DNA of 64,000 nt from Caryophanales bacterium (GTDB taxonomy: Bacteria; Bacillota; Bacilli; CAJFEE01): NCBI GenBank assembly GCA_029256085.1, contig JAQSYP010000005.1:1-64000 (forward strand). The letters are read 5' to 3'. The stretch's first letter is position 1, and every line of letters begins with the position of its first letter. The position numbers and the translations under genes are program-made. The notes under the pieces are model-generated. The model was not told the DNA's origin. It saw only the letters and a list, made by a program, of their open reading frames with translations, and made no database searches. This document shows positions 1-9,664 of the stretch, piece after piece.

Positions 1-231
1 AAAAGAGACGTAAAAAAAAGGATAGGAATTATTAACTATTTTATAGGTATATATACAAACTTTCATAGTTTACTTATTAAGGATTACAGTATATTTATCG
101 ATGAACTTAATCGAATGTGGTCATGTTACGTCAACAAAAGATGAAAGTAATTTTTATACTTTGTAGGTGAAACATTAAGTGGATCAATTATCCAATTAAT
201 TTGCATCAGATTTTGGTCCACTTTTTTTAAC

Positions 232-308
232 CCCACCAACATCTCATGTGTTGCCACATACACTCTACGCACTGCGAGGTCGTCGCGAAACTAGTTCTTA
301 AAGAAGGT
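232..308 (+). repeat. Direct repeat copy 1 flanking RHS tip module
   Basis: cccaccaacatctcatgtgttgccacatacactctacgca (232-271) matches 2065-2104 with one mismatch; weaker similarity continues to ~308. Confidence 0.85.
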
Positions 309-324
309 AAGTAAAAAGATGGTA

Positions 325-354
325 GTCGACAATATTATATTGTCGGCTTTTTTT
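325..354 (+). terminator. Intrinsic terminator-like hairpin
   Basis: gtcgacaat-attat-attgtcggc followed by T-tract. Confidence 0.55.
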
Positions 355-440
355 GCGCTTAACGAAAAGTAGTAAAAAGGAATTTGTTTTATTTTGTAGA
401 AATTAAAACATTAGAATCTAACTTGTTGAGTCTATAGTCT

Positions 441-1616
441 ATAGTAAACGGAGTTTCAACAACTGAGGCAACATTCACTTACAACTTAGCAAACCAAGTC
501 TTAACTAAGGACGGATTTGCCTACACATACGATGATGATGGAAATCTATTAAAAGATGAAAATTATGATTATGTGTACAATGTTGCTGGGCGTTTAGCTG
601 AAGTGAAGAAGCATGACGGTACACTTGTCGCAAGCTATGATTACGATGAGAATGGCTTACGTACTAGGAAAACTTTAGGCAATATCGAAACCGAATACTA
701 CTACAGCAATAACATTCTAACGCTAGAATCTATTAAAGACACCACATTAGATAGAATAGTAGAGCTACATGAATTCAACTACGACAAGAACGGCAACGTC
801 GCATCAATGATTCAAACACTCATTGCAGAGGACAGCTCTAAAACTACAAATCTATACTATTACATCACAAATCACCGCGGTGACGTTGTGAAAATGTTGG
901 ATAGTAACAAGAGTGTGGTAGCAGAGTATTCATACGATGCATTTGGTAATATTCTATCGCAAACAGGAACTCTAACAGATACAAACCCAATTCGTTATGC
1001 AGGTTACTATTATGATAGTGAGACAAAGCATTATTATCTAAAGGCACGTTACTATGACCCAGTAAACGGTAACTTCCAAGCATTAGATCCACACCCTGGA
1101 GATAGTGATGACTTATTATCACAAAATGGCTACACGTATGCGGCAAATAATCCGGTGATGTTTGTTGACCCCGATGGACAATTATCCAAAAATGCCATAG
1201 ATAATATTATTACGGGATTATTAATTATTGCAGGTGCAGTAGCTTGGGTATTTGGTGCAGAGGCAATTGCCGCAGCAATTGTAACTGCTGCATCTTGGTA
1301 TACTTTCTATAAAATAAGCACTGCTTTGATTGAATGGTATAAAAACCCAAAATCAAAAGAAAAACGAAAAAACGTTATTAAAGAACTCACGTTTGCAGCA
1401 ATAGGAGCAGGAATAGGTAGGATTGGGAAACAATTAGCAAAAAAATACTCAAAAAGTGAATTGGATGACTATGTTATTAAGAAAACAACAGAGTTTTATG
1501 AACAAACATGGGGCGGAGCTTCATCTTTCTGGGATATGTTTAATAAAACTAAAAACAAACCAAAAAAGCCCAAGGTTATTAACGAATGGGACTGGGGTTA
1601 TTTAAAATGGTGTTAG
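441..1616 (+). pseudogene. Truncated RHS-repeat protein: core end plus variable C-terminal (toxin) tip
   Basis: ORF track 573..1616 extends upstream in frame (S-I-V-N-G-V-S-T-T-E-A-T-F-T-Y-N-L-A-N-Q-V...) to a TAG just before ~441; RHS core motifs NHRGDVVKMLD, YSYDAFGN, YYDSETKHYYLKARYYDPVNGNFQALDP, YTYAANNPVMFVDPDG; no full-length N-terminus. Confidence 0.8.
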
Positions 1617-1620
1617 AGAG

Positions 1621-1923
1621 GTGCTAGGATTGGATAATGATTTATTTTTTTTAATATTTTCTATAATGACAATATTGGCAGTCATTTTTACATTTGTAAT
1701 TTCTATAAAGAGACAGAAATCATTTTATGATTATTTTCCTTTAATTATAAGTGTAAGTCTCACAATTGCTTTCATAATCTACTGTTTAGTTATTAAGCTG
1801 CCAATTTGGCTAATATTAGTAGGGAGTTTTTTTGGTTTTATTATCGTATACTCTCAACATGGTGCAAACAGAGCTTTATTCAAGGCAAGGGACAAAATAT
1901 TAAATAATAAGATTAAGGAGTAA
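1621..1923 (+). CDS. Small membrane protein, candidate cognate immunity protein of the RHS tip
   Basis: GTG start 4 bp after the RHS stop; ~3 hydrophobic TM segments in 100 aa. Confidence 0.55.
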   Translation: MLGLDNDLFFLIFSIMTILAVIFTFVISIKRQKSFYDYFPLIISVSLTIAFIIYCLVIKLPIWLILVGSFFGFIIVYSQHGANRALFKARDKILNNKIKE

Positions 1924-2064
1924 TTAAGAAGTATTTTTGTAGATATCATAATAATAGAATTTAAAAGTGTAAGATAAAAACTATGTTTAGTGGTCCATTT
2001 CGATTTTAATTATAGTCGATTTAGGACCACTATTTTTTATTTTCATTACTACGGTCTACCTAAA

Positions 2065-2140
2065 CCCACCAACATCTCATGTGTTGCCACATACACTCCA
2101 CGCATGTGGAGGTAGTTGTGCAGCTAATCTTAAAATAAGA
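2065..2140 (+). repeat. Direct repeat copy 2 flanking RHS tip module
   Basis: See copy 1 at 232-308. Confidence 0.85.
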
Positions 2141-2178
2141 AGCAGGTTCCCGTTTTTAACGGTAACCTGCTTCTATTT
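2139..2178 (+). terminator. Intrinsic terminator-like hairpin
   Basis: gaagcaggtt...aacctgcttc inverted repeat followed by tatttaatt. Confidence 0.55.
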
Positions 2179-2240
2179 AATTGTTAAGTTCGAATATTTC
2201 TATTAATCAGTCGATATAGGTTCTCAGAAATAAATGCTGA

Positions 2241-2402
2241 TTTTGTTGGTATAAACCTAATGAAAAGAGTAATGAAGAATACAAAAAAATAGGTGACTTA
2301 GAGGCAGATGTTATCTTAAAAAAGCAGTATGAGTTGTTGACCTCTGGGAAAGTTAATGCTAGAATCAATTGTGAAAATGATAATCGTTATCACCGAAAAT
2401 GA
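2241..2402 (+). pseudogene. Relic open frame without start codon (FCWYKPNEKSNEEYKKIGDLEADVILKKQYELLTSGKVNARINCENDNRYHRK*)
   Basis: Protein-like composition, open after TGA at 2238, no good start; beside the RHS module. Confidence 0.35.
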
Positions 2403-2657
2403 TAACGATGTATTAATTATTAGTAGACTGATGAAATAACAGAACTATAGATTATAGTAACCATATATTGGTTACACATTTTCTCCTTTATTTGCTAGAT
2501 TGCTATTTTCAGTATCTAAGTAATCGGGCTATAATGTAACTATTAGCGACAAAAAAATATAATTTTCGACAGTGACTTTGTCTGGTTTACAGTAAATTTA
2601 AATAAATTTTCGGCCCAACATGGTATTCAAACAGACGTAATTATTGAAAGGGTGTAA

Positions 2658-2909
2658 ATGATGAGAAATATTGAAAAATATAGAAATGCTTTAATTAATG
2701 TACTGGACTTGGATGAAGATGTGGTTTGTGAAGAATTAGCACTTGGTGTAACAGGGGAATGGGATTCAATTGGACATATGACACTCATTTCTGAAATTGA
2801 GGACGTGTTTGGTGTATCGATAGATTCAGAATGGATTACAGAGTTTAATTCTTACCAGTCAGGAATCGAGCTATTGAAACGACTGGGAGTGGACTTTATT
2901 AATGAATAG
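2658..2909 (+). CDS. Acyl carrier protein (phosphopantetheine attachment)
   Basis: 83 aa acidic protein with GEWDSIGHMTLISEIEDVFGV motif. Confidence 0.8.
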   Translation: MMRNIEKYRNALINVLDLDEDVVCEELALGVTGEWDSIGHMTLISEIEDVFGVSIDSEWITEFNSYQSGIELLKRLGVDFINE

Positions 2910-4296
2910 CTTCAAAAATATTGAGGAGTTTGGGAACCGCACCGCTGTATATGCTGAACGAAAATATTCTTACTCTGAAATGTTAGAAATTGCTGACGGT
3001 ATCTGTAGTAAAGTTGGTGAAAGAACGCTCGTATTTTGTTTATGTTCAAATAATATTGAGTCTTTATTTGCCTATATAGGCTTTATTAGAGGTGGAGTTG
3101 TACCTGTACTTTTGGATGCATCCATTCACATTGATCGGTTGCACAGATTGATTAACCTTTATAAGCCTTCATACATCTGGGCAAGTAGTGATAATCAAGA
3201 TCTAGTAAAAGAAATGGATAGTTCATTTGAATTCGGAGATTACACATTATTTAAATGTCCGAAGATTTTTCAACATATCCTTCACGAAGAACTTGCTCTT
3301 CTTTTAACAACATCAGGAAGTACTGGGAGCCCTAAATTTGTTCGTTTAAGTTATGAAAATATTTTCAGTAATGCTGAATCAATAGCTAAATACCTTGATA
3401 TCAATGCCGACGATAAACCGATAACAACACTACCAATGAATTACTCCTATGGTCTTTCTATCATCAATAGCCATTTCATAAGTGGGGCAACGATAGTTGT
3501 AACCAATGAATCTATTATAAAAAAAGAGTTTTGGGACTTATGTAAAGAGCAACAAGTAACAACTTTTGGAGGAGTTCCTTTCGTATATGAAATGCTTGAT
3601 AGGCTGAAGTTTGAGGAGATTAATCTTCCAAGTTTAAAAAAACTAACTCAAGCTGGTGGAAAATTAAGCACTAACTTATCGTCTAAATTTACAAATGTAT
3701 GTAACCAGAAAGGTATTCAATTTTTTACTATGTACGGTCAAACTGAAGCAACGGCACGGATGACATACTTACCATATGAAAAAAATCTTGAAAAAGCCGG
3801 GAGTATAGGTATTGCCATTCCAGGCGGAGAACTAAATCTGCAAGATGAAAATGGTAACGAAATTACAGCGCCTAATGTTGCGGGTGAATTGATATACAAA
3901 GGTGCAAATGTTTCTTTGGGATATGCAGAGTCGTTATTCGATCTTTCGAAAGAAGATGAGAACAACGGTATTTTGCATACGGGTGATATGGCTTACTTTG
4001 ATCAAGATGGGTATTTCTATATATCTGGTCGAATAAAAAGAATGATTAAAGTTTACGGGAACCGTATCAGTCTAGATGAAGTTGAACAGTTTTTAAATGA
4101 GCATGGTCATGATTGTATTTGTGCAGGGACAGATGACCAAATGTATATTTACACATTAAAAGAAGATTCTGTTCAAATTAAAAAAATAATTAAAGAAAAA
4201 TTAAACTTAAAAGGCTTTAAGATTATAAAAATTGAGCAAATACCACGTAATCATTTTGGGAAAATTCTCTATTCTGAGTTACCTAAAAATGCATAA
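2902..4296 (+). CDS. AMP-binding (acyl/aminoacyl adenylating) enzyme
   Basis: LLLTTSGSTGSPKFVRLS, MYGQTEATARMTYLP, LHTGDMAYFDQDGYFYISGRIKRMIKVYGNRISLDEVE. Confidence 0.88.
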   Translation: MNSFKNIEEFGNRTAVYAERKYSYSEMLEIADGICSKVGERTLVFCLCSNNIESLFAYIGFIRGGVVPVLLDASIHIDRLHRLINLYKPSYIWASSDNQDLVKEMDSSFEFGDYTLFKCPKIFQHILHEELALLLTTSGSTGSPKFVRLSYENIFSNAESIAKYLDINADDKPITTLPMNYSYGLSIINSHFISGATIVVTNESIIKKEFWDLCKEQQVTTFGGVPFVYEMLDRLKFEEINLPSLKKLTQAGGKLSTNLSSKFTNVCNQKGIQFFTMYGQTEATARMTYLPYEKNLEKAGSIGIAIPGGELNLQDENGNEITAPNVAGELIYKGANVSLGYAESLFDLSKEDENNGILHTGDMAYFDQDGYFYISGRIKRMIKVYGNRISLDEVEQFLNEHGHDCICAGTDDQMYIYTLKEDSVQIKKIIKEKLNLKGFKIIKIEQIPRNHFGKILYSELPKNA

Positions 4297-4413
4297 TGTA
4301 TTTAATTGAAAGTTCTTAAGCGTTGTCAACACACTTCATGGTTTCATACAACTTTGACAACATTAGGACTATTTTTTTGCATAGGCTTATGAAAAATCTT
4401 AACAGGTGATTGT

Positions 4414-5865
4414 ATGACTTTTATATCAATTGAGTTTCTCTTATTTTTTGCAATAGTCGTTTTTACTTATTATTTAATCCCACATCGATTGAGATGGATG
4501 CTTTTATTAGTATCAAGTTACGTTTTTTACGGTTTCTTAAGTTTTCAGTTTATACCATTGCTACTTGCGAGCACAGCTTTAACTTATTTTACTGGAATTA
4601 TAATTGAAAAACAGGAGACAAAAAAGCAAAAGAAAAAAGTCATGCTAGCCGGTATTTCCGCATTATTGTTTTTTCTCGGTTGGTTTAAATATTTTAATTT
4701 TGTAAATGAATCATTTCGTGCGATTGCAAAATATTTTGATTGGAATTATAACGTACCATACCAAGAAATTGTGCTGCCATTAGCCATTTCTTTTTATACA
4801 TTTCAGGCAGTAAGTTATCTTGTGGATATTTACCATGGAAAGCAAAAGGCAGAAAGACACTATGGCTATTTTTCGATATATTTTGCATTTCTTCCACAAT
4901 TGGTTGCTGGACCTATTGAACGAGCTAAGAAATTGCTTCCACAATTTAAAGTTGAACATAGGTTAGATTTTGAAAATATAAACTATGGGATGAAGCGAAT
5001 TGCGTGGGGTTTTTTTAAGAAAACATTAATTGCGGATCGACTAGCTCCTATTGTTTCTAGTGTTTACGATAATCCTAATCCGACTGGATCACAAATCGTG
5101 TTAGCTACTATTCTATTTTCGATACAATTGTTCGCAGACTTTTCAGCTTGCAGTGACATAGCTATCGGATGTGCTAGAATGCTAGGAATAAATCTGACAG
5201 AAAACTTTAAGCAACCACACTTCGCAGTTTCGATTTCGGATTTTTGGAGTAGATGGCATATCACGCTTTCTACATGGCTAAGAGACTATATCTTTGTCCC
5301 ATTATGTAAGGGTAAAAAGAAGAGAAGTGAAATTTATATAGCAATAGTGATTACTTTTTTAGTAAGTGGCATTTGGCATGGAGCCGCTTGGACCTTTGTT
5401 TTATGGGGTCTAATTCACGGGTTTTATCGTGTGTTTGGAGACTACACTAAAAATTACCGCGAAAAAATAGCTTCATTCATTCTATTAAATAGGGTTCCCG
5501 AGCTGCATAAATGGTATAAAATTGCAATAACTTTCCTTCTAGTTTGCTTTTCTAGAGTCTTTTTTAGATCGGATTCTGTAACACAAGCATTTGAAAATGC
5601 AAAACTTTTCTTATCAATTAGCTCATGGAATCCATCAGGAATTATTGATGCATTTGAAATATTTACACTACTAAATTTAATGATTTTCATTTTTTTCTTT
5701 ATTATCTCTCAACTCTTTCAATATATCGAAAGAAAAAATGTTTCAACATGGAAGGTTCTATCGCAACGCTCGGTATTTGCTAGATTAGCATTCTATGTTT
5801 TTATCATTTTTTCAGTCCTGGTATTCGGTATTTCTGGTAACGGGTTTGTTTACGGTGGATTTTAA
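4414..5865 (+). CDS. MBOAT family O-acyltransferase (DltB/AlgI-like)
   Basis: Multi-TM; SDFWSRWHITLSTWLRDYIFVPL and SGIWHGAAWTFVLWGLIHG. Confidence 0.9.
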   Translation: MTFISIEFLLFFAIVVFTYYLIPHRLRWMLLLVSSYVFYGFLSFQFIPLLLASTALTYFTGIIIEKQETKKQKKKVMLAGISALLFFLGWFKYFNFVNESFRAIAKYFDWNYNVPYQEIVLPLAISFYTFQAVSYLVDIYHGKQKAERHYGYFSIYFAFLPQLVAGPIERAKKLLPQFKVEHRLDFENINYGMKRIAWGFFKKTLIADRLAPIVSSVYDNPNPTGSQIVLATILFSIQLFADFSACSDIAIGCARMLGINLTENFKQPHFAVSISDFWSRWHITLSTWLRDYIFVPLCKGKKKRSEIYIAIVITFLVSGIWHGAAWTFVLWGLIHGFYRVFGDYTKNYREKIASFILLNRVPELHKWYKIAITFLLVCFSRVFFRSDSVTQAFENAKLFLSISSWNPSGIIDAFEIFTLLNLMIFIFFFIISQLFQYIERKNVSTWKVLSQRSVFARLAFYVFIIFSVLVFGISGNGFVYGGF

Positions 5866-5893
5866 AAAAACCAATGTTTTGAAAGGATTTGCT

Positions 5894-6799
5894 ATGGGAC
5901 GTTTTTTTATCAAGTTAACAATTATCATAACTGTTGTTTTCCTACTTTTTATGCCAGTAAATGAATTTGTAAAGAATTCTCATGATTACAACATAAACCA
6001 TCAAATACTGGCTTTTAAGAAACATCCATATCAAGTTGATATCATCAATCTCGGTGCATCACATTCAATGCACGCTTATTATTTTAAGCATACTGGTTTA
6101 TCCCATGTGGACTTAGCACTTCCTGCGCAAACGATTCAGTACGACTTTAAATTGTTGAAAGAGTATGGCAAGTATCTTAAACCTGGTGGTGTAGTTATCG
6201 TATCCATCACTCAAGGTACTTTCGCAAGTTCTGAGACCAAGCGCATAGGAAACTATTATGAACTTTTGGATCTTAACGAAATTGAACCATTTAGTTTAGT
6301 TGATTATTACAGTTATATGTACTTGCCTGGGTCACATAGTGGGAGTTTTAATTCAGCACTCTCGCATGAATTGAAAAAATTTAAATGGAATTCTCATCAG
6401 CCTTGGGCCAATAACGGTTTAAACTATTCGGGAAGAAAATTCAAGAAAATAGAAGCGAGTTACAAAGAAGCTGTTGAAAACAAAAGCATAGAGCGGAATA
6501 TGAAGCAGTTAAGAGAAATTGTTGATTATTGTAACGAGAAAGGCTACCGGGTAGTATTAACTATGGAGCCAGTACATCAGTCATATCACGAATATTTTAA
6601 TGAAGAAGTAATGAATAGACTTGTTTTTCAGTACTTACAAGATCTTAAATTAGAAGTCCCGTTTTTAAATTATATGGGTGATACTAGATTCGTTGATAAC
6701 AAAGAGTATTTTCTCGATCCCGATCATCTTAACAGAGAGGGAAGAAAAATGTTTTCTTGGATAGTATTCTATGATCTTAAAAAAATGGGATATTTATAA
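5894..6799 (+). CDS. DltD/SGNH-like extracytoplasmic protein
   Basis: ATG at 5894 after gaaagga SD; N-terminal TM; NLGASHSMHAYYF; terminal FLDPDHLNREGR (D-x-x-H block). Confidence 0.7.
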   Translation: MGRFFIKLTIIITVVFLLFMPVNEFVKNSHDYNINHQILAFKKHPYQVDIINLGASHSMHAYYFKHTGLSHVDLALPAQTIQYDFKLLKEYGKYLKPGGVVIVSITQGTFASSETKRIGNYYELLDLNEIEPFSLVDYYSYMYLPGSHSGSFNSALSHELKKFKWNSHQPWANNGLNYSGRKFKKIEASYKEAVENKSIERNMKQLREIVDYCNEKGYRVVLTMEPVHQSYHEYFNEEVMNRLVFQYLQDLKLEVPFLNYMGDTRFVDNKEYFLDPDHLNREGRKMFSWIVFYDLKKMGYL

Positions 6800-6931
6800 T
6801 CGATTATACTGTTTATATCTTAAGGTCGACAATTGTCGGCCTTTTGAATTTTTTGGTAAAAGAAGGTTTTGGTTCTGTTTTGTAGAAGAGTTTATAGAGA
6901 TACGAAATAGACTATTATAGGTGGCTAGTAT

Positions 6932-7264
6932 ATGAAGGTTAGATGGAAATGGTTGATTGCATTTTGTTTGTTAATTTTTATATATAAATATTCGTATACA
7001 TATTTACATTCAAATCCAATTTTAGCACTTAGAACCCACATCTTTTTTAAAGGATACCCTATAAAAGCTATTACTTGTGAAATTAAGGAAGACAAATATT
7101 TTAACGATTTTGATGGGGGAATGTTAGAAAAAGAAAAATTTAGGGGATATATAATAACTAAAAAACCACCTAAGCAAAGACCTACCGGAAATTTTTTGTA
7201 TAGATGGAAAGTAAAGGAAAAAGATTCTTTGTATTATGGAGAATACCGTCCAGGTGGAATCTAA
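6932..7264 (+). CDS. Small hypothetical protein with N-terminal TM/signal anchor
   Basis: ORF 110 aa with hydrophobic N-terminus. Confidence 0.55.
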   Translation: MKVRWKWLIAFCLLIFIYKYSYTYLHSNPILALRTHIFFKGYPIKAITCEIKEDKYFNDFDGGMLEKEKFRGYIITKKPPKQRPTGNFLYRWKVKEKDSLYYGEYRPGGI

Positions 7265-7422
7265 AGTGAGAGTATAGTACTTTTAACTTTAATATGGGAT
7301 TAAGAGCTTGAATGCTCCCTTCGACATGTAATTTAAAATGGCATGAAACACACATATCCTTATAAAGTATTGTATAATTTTTTTAGTATTAAGTGTAAAA
7401 ATTACCTTTTAGGTGGTAAATC

Positions 7423-8148
7423 ATGTTTACAATAGAAAATAATATTATGTCGGCAAATGGAAATGATTTTGAATACGCTGTTAAAGGTACTAAAAGTCCT
7501 GCTATCATTTTGATTAATGGTGCTGGAGGTCCAATTGAAGGTTGGGCAAAAGTATGGGGAGGAATAGGTAACGATAATATTGTGTTTGCTTATAACCGTT
7601 TAGGTATCGGAAAAAGTAGTAAGCCTAGTGAACCGCAGACTGGAAACGTAATGGTTAGAGATTTAAAACAAATATTACTCGATTTGAATATACAACCTCC
7701 CTATCTTATTGTAGGACATTCACTTGGTGGATTTATTGCACATTTATTTACTTTAACCTATCCTGAAGATGTACGAGGACTTGTTTTCCTCGAGTCTTCA
7801 ACAATTAAGGATGTATTGAATGATCCAAAAAATAAAAAAGAAGCGAATCCGAATAAATTTTCAGAAGTTGATCATGTAAAAACTACAGTAGAGCAAATCC
7901 AAGAGTCTGGGAAATTTCCTAATATACCTATCTATATTATTGCAGGCAATAAACCAGCGTTTGGTTGGATTATGCCAAAAGCAAAAAAGGAAGCAAGATT
8001 GAACAATCAAAAAGAATTAATTAGTCTTTCAGGACAAGGCAGAGTAACGATTGCTGAAAAAAGTGGCCACTTCCCTCAGATTTCTGAGCCTGATTTAGTA
8101 ATTAATGAAATTAATAGTTTATTGAAAGAAATTACCGATGATAAATAA
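7423..8148 (+). CDS. Alpha/beta hydrolase
   Basis: LINGAGGPIEGW, PYLIVGHSLGGFIAHLF nucleophile elbow, ... EKSGHFPQISEP. Confidence 0.88.
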   Translation: MFTIENNIMSANGNDFEYAVKGTKSPAIILINGAGGPIEGWAKVWGGIGNDNIVFAYNRLGIGKSSKPSEPQTGNVMVRDLKQILLDLNIQPPYLIVGHSLGGFIAHLFTLTYPEDVRGLVFLESSTIKDVLNDPKNKKEANPNKFSEVDHVKTTVEQIQESGKFPNIPIYIIAGNKPAFGWIMPKAKKEARLNNQKELISLSGQGRVTIAEKSGHFPQISEPDLVINEINSLLKEITDDK

Positions 8149-8238
8149 TTTTAATTACGATAATTATAAGTGTGGGGGTGTCTCAAAAGTTTAACAGACT
8201 TATGAGCCCCTCTTTTTTAAAAAACTGGAGGGACAATT

Positions 8239-8853
8239 GTGGGAAATACTGATAAGTTTGATATGATAGCAAATAGTTATGATACGCCTGAAAGAGTGCA
8301 TATTGCGCAAGAATCAGCAGCAGCCATACGGGAATATTTGGTTGATTCTCGAAGTAAGAGTGCTATTGATTTTGGTTGTGGAACTGGACTTGTAGGATTG
8401 GATTTATTAAACGATTTTAACTCAATATTATTTATGGATTCTTCACAAAACATGATCAATCAAATGAAACAAAAAATTTCAGATTCTAACATACATAATG
8501 CAGATACATTGTGCTTTGATTTGGAAAAAGAGGACATTCAGCTAGATATTAATGCTGATTATATTTTTATGGCTCAAGTCTTGCTTCATATTAGAGATTA
8601 TAAAACATTACTATCACAGCTATATAAAATGTTAAAGCCAGGAGGACATTTAATTATCATTGATTTTAATAAAAATGAAGAAATAGATTCAGATCTAGTG
8701 CATAATGGCTTTTATCTAGAAAAACTAAGAGATACTATGTTGGATACAGGTTACACTCATATACAATCAAAAACTTTTTTTAGTGGGAAAAATATTTTCA
8801 TGGGTCGTGACGCTTCACTGTTTATCCTAGATTCACAAAAGCAAAATTCGTAG
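8239..8853 (+). CDS. Class I SAM-dependent methyltransferase
   Basis: AIDFGCGTGLVGLDLL, LYKMLKPGGHLIIIDFNKNE; GTG start with ggagggac SD. Confidence 0.88.
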   Translation: MGNTDKFDMIANSYDTPERVHIAQESAAAIREYLVDSRSKSAIDFGCGTGLVGLDLLNDFNSILFMDSSQNMINQMKQKISDSNIHNADTLCFDLEKEDIQLDINADYIFMAQVLLHIRDYKTLLSQLYKMLKPGGHLIIIDFNKNEEIDSDLVHNGFYLEKLRDTMLDTGYTHIQSKTFFSGKNIFMGRDASLFILDSQKQNS

Positions 8854-8867
8854 GAGATATAGGATTC

Positions 8868-9575
8868 ATGATACATACATATGAAGGGGAAACAATTAGT
8901 TTTGAAATTAAGTATAAAAACAGGTCGTCGGTCGGGATTTCAATTGATATATATGGAAATATTGAAGTGATAGCACCTAAAAAAACACCTGATCATCGTG
9001 TAATTCAAGTGTTAGAGTTTAATTGGAACCTGATTCAAAGCAAGATAAAAGAGACTAAAGAACGGTTGGATGGTCCACAAGTAAAAGAGTTTCAAGACGA
9101 CGAGAAGTTTCTATATTTAGGAAATTCCTATCCAATTAAAATTGTGATAGATAATACTATAGAGAAGGATCGTGTAGAGTTTGATAATAAAATACTTCAC
9201 ATAAGCGTGAAGCAGCAGGATGATGAAAATATAAAGCAGTCACTAAAGAGATTCTATTACCAACAATGCAAGTCACTAGTAGAAGAAAGAATCTCATTAT
9301 TTCAGTCTAATTTTAAAACGAAACCACGTTCAATTCGTATCATTGATAGCAATAATAAATGGGGTACATGTGACTCCAATTTCCACTTAACATTCAATTG
9401 GAAGCTTGCGATGGCACCACTTGATGTTATTGACTATGTTGTCGTTCATGAAATGTGTCATATGGCTCATCTAAATCATGATCGGTCTTTTTGGCGGTTA
9501 GTTGGGAAGATTATTCCTGATTATAAGGCGAAGGAGAAGTGGCTAACAACTTCGGTTTGGAAAATGACTTTATAA
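8868..9575 (+). CDS. YgjP-like M48-type metallopeptidase domain protein
   Basis: IDSNNKWGTCDSNFHLTFNWKLAMAPLDVIDYVVVHEMCHMAHLNHDRSFW. Confidence 0.85.
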   Translation: MIHTYEGETISFEIKYKNRSSVGISIDIYGNIEVIAPKKTPDHRVIQVLEFNWNLIQSKIKETKERLDGPQVKEFQDDEKFLYLGNSYPIKIVIDNTIEKDRVEFDNKILHISVKQQDDENIKQSLKRFYYQQCKSLVEERISLFQSNFKTKPRSIRIIDSNNKWGTCDSNFHLTFNWKLAMAPLDVIDYVVVHEMCHMAHLNHDRSFWRLVGKIIPDYKAKEKWLTTSVWKMTL

Positions 9576-9664
9576 GTTAATAAATATGAAAATATTGAAT
9601 TAGATAATTTAAAAAGTGAATATTAAAAACTAAAGTATAAAAAAATAGTGGGGTAAAAAGAGCT

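Noticed and set aside
865-1146. ORF on minus strand within RHS
   Set aside because: Antisense shadow of a clear RHS coding region.
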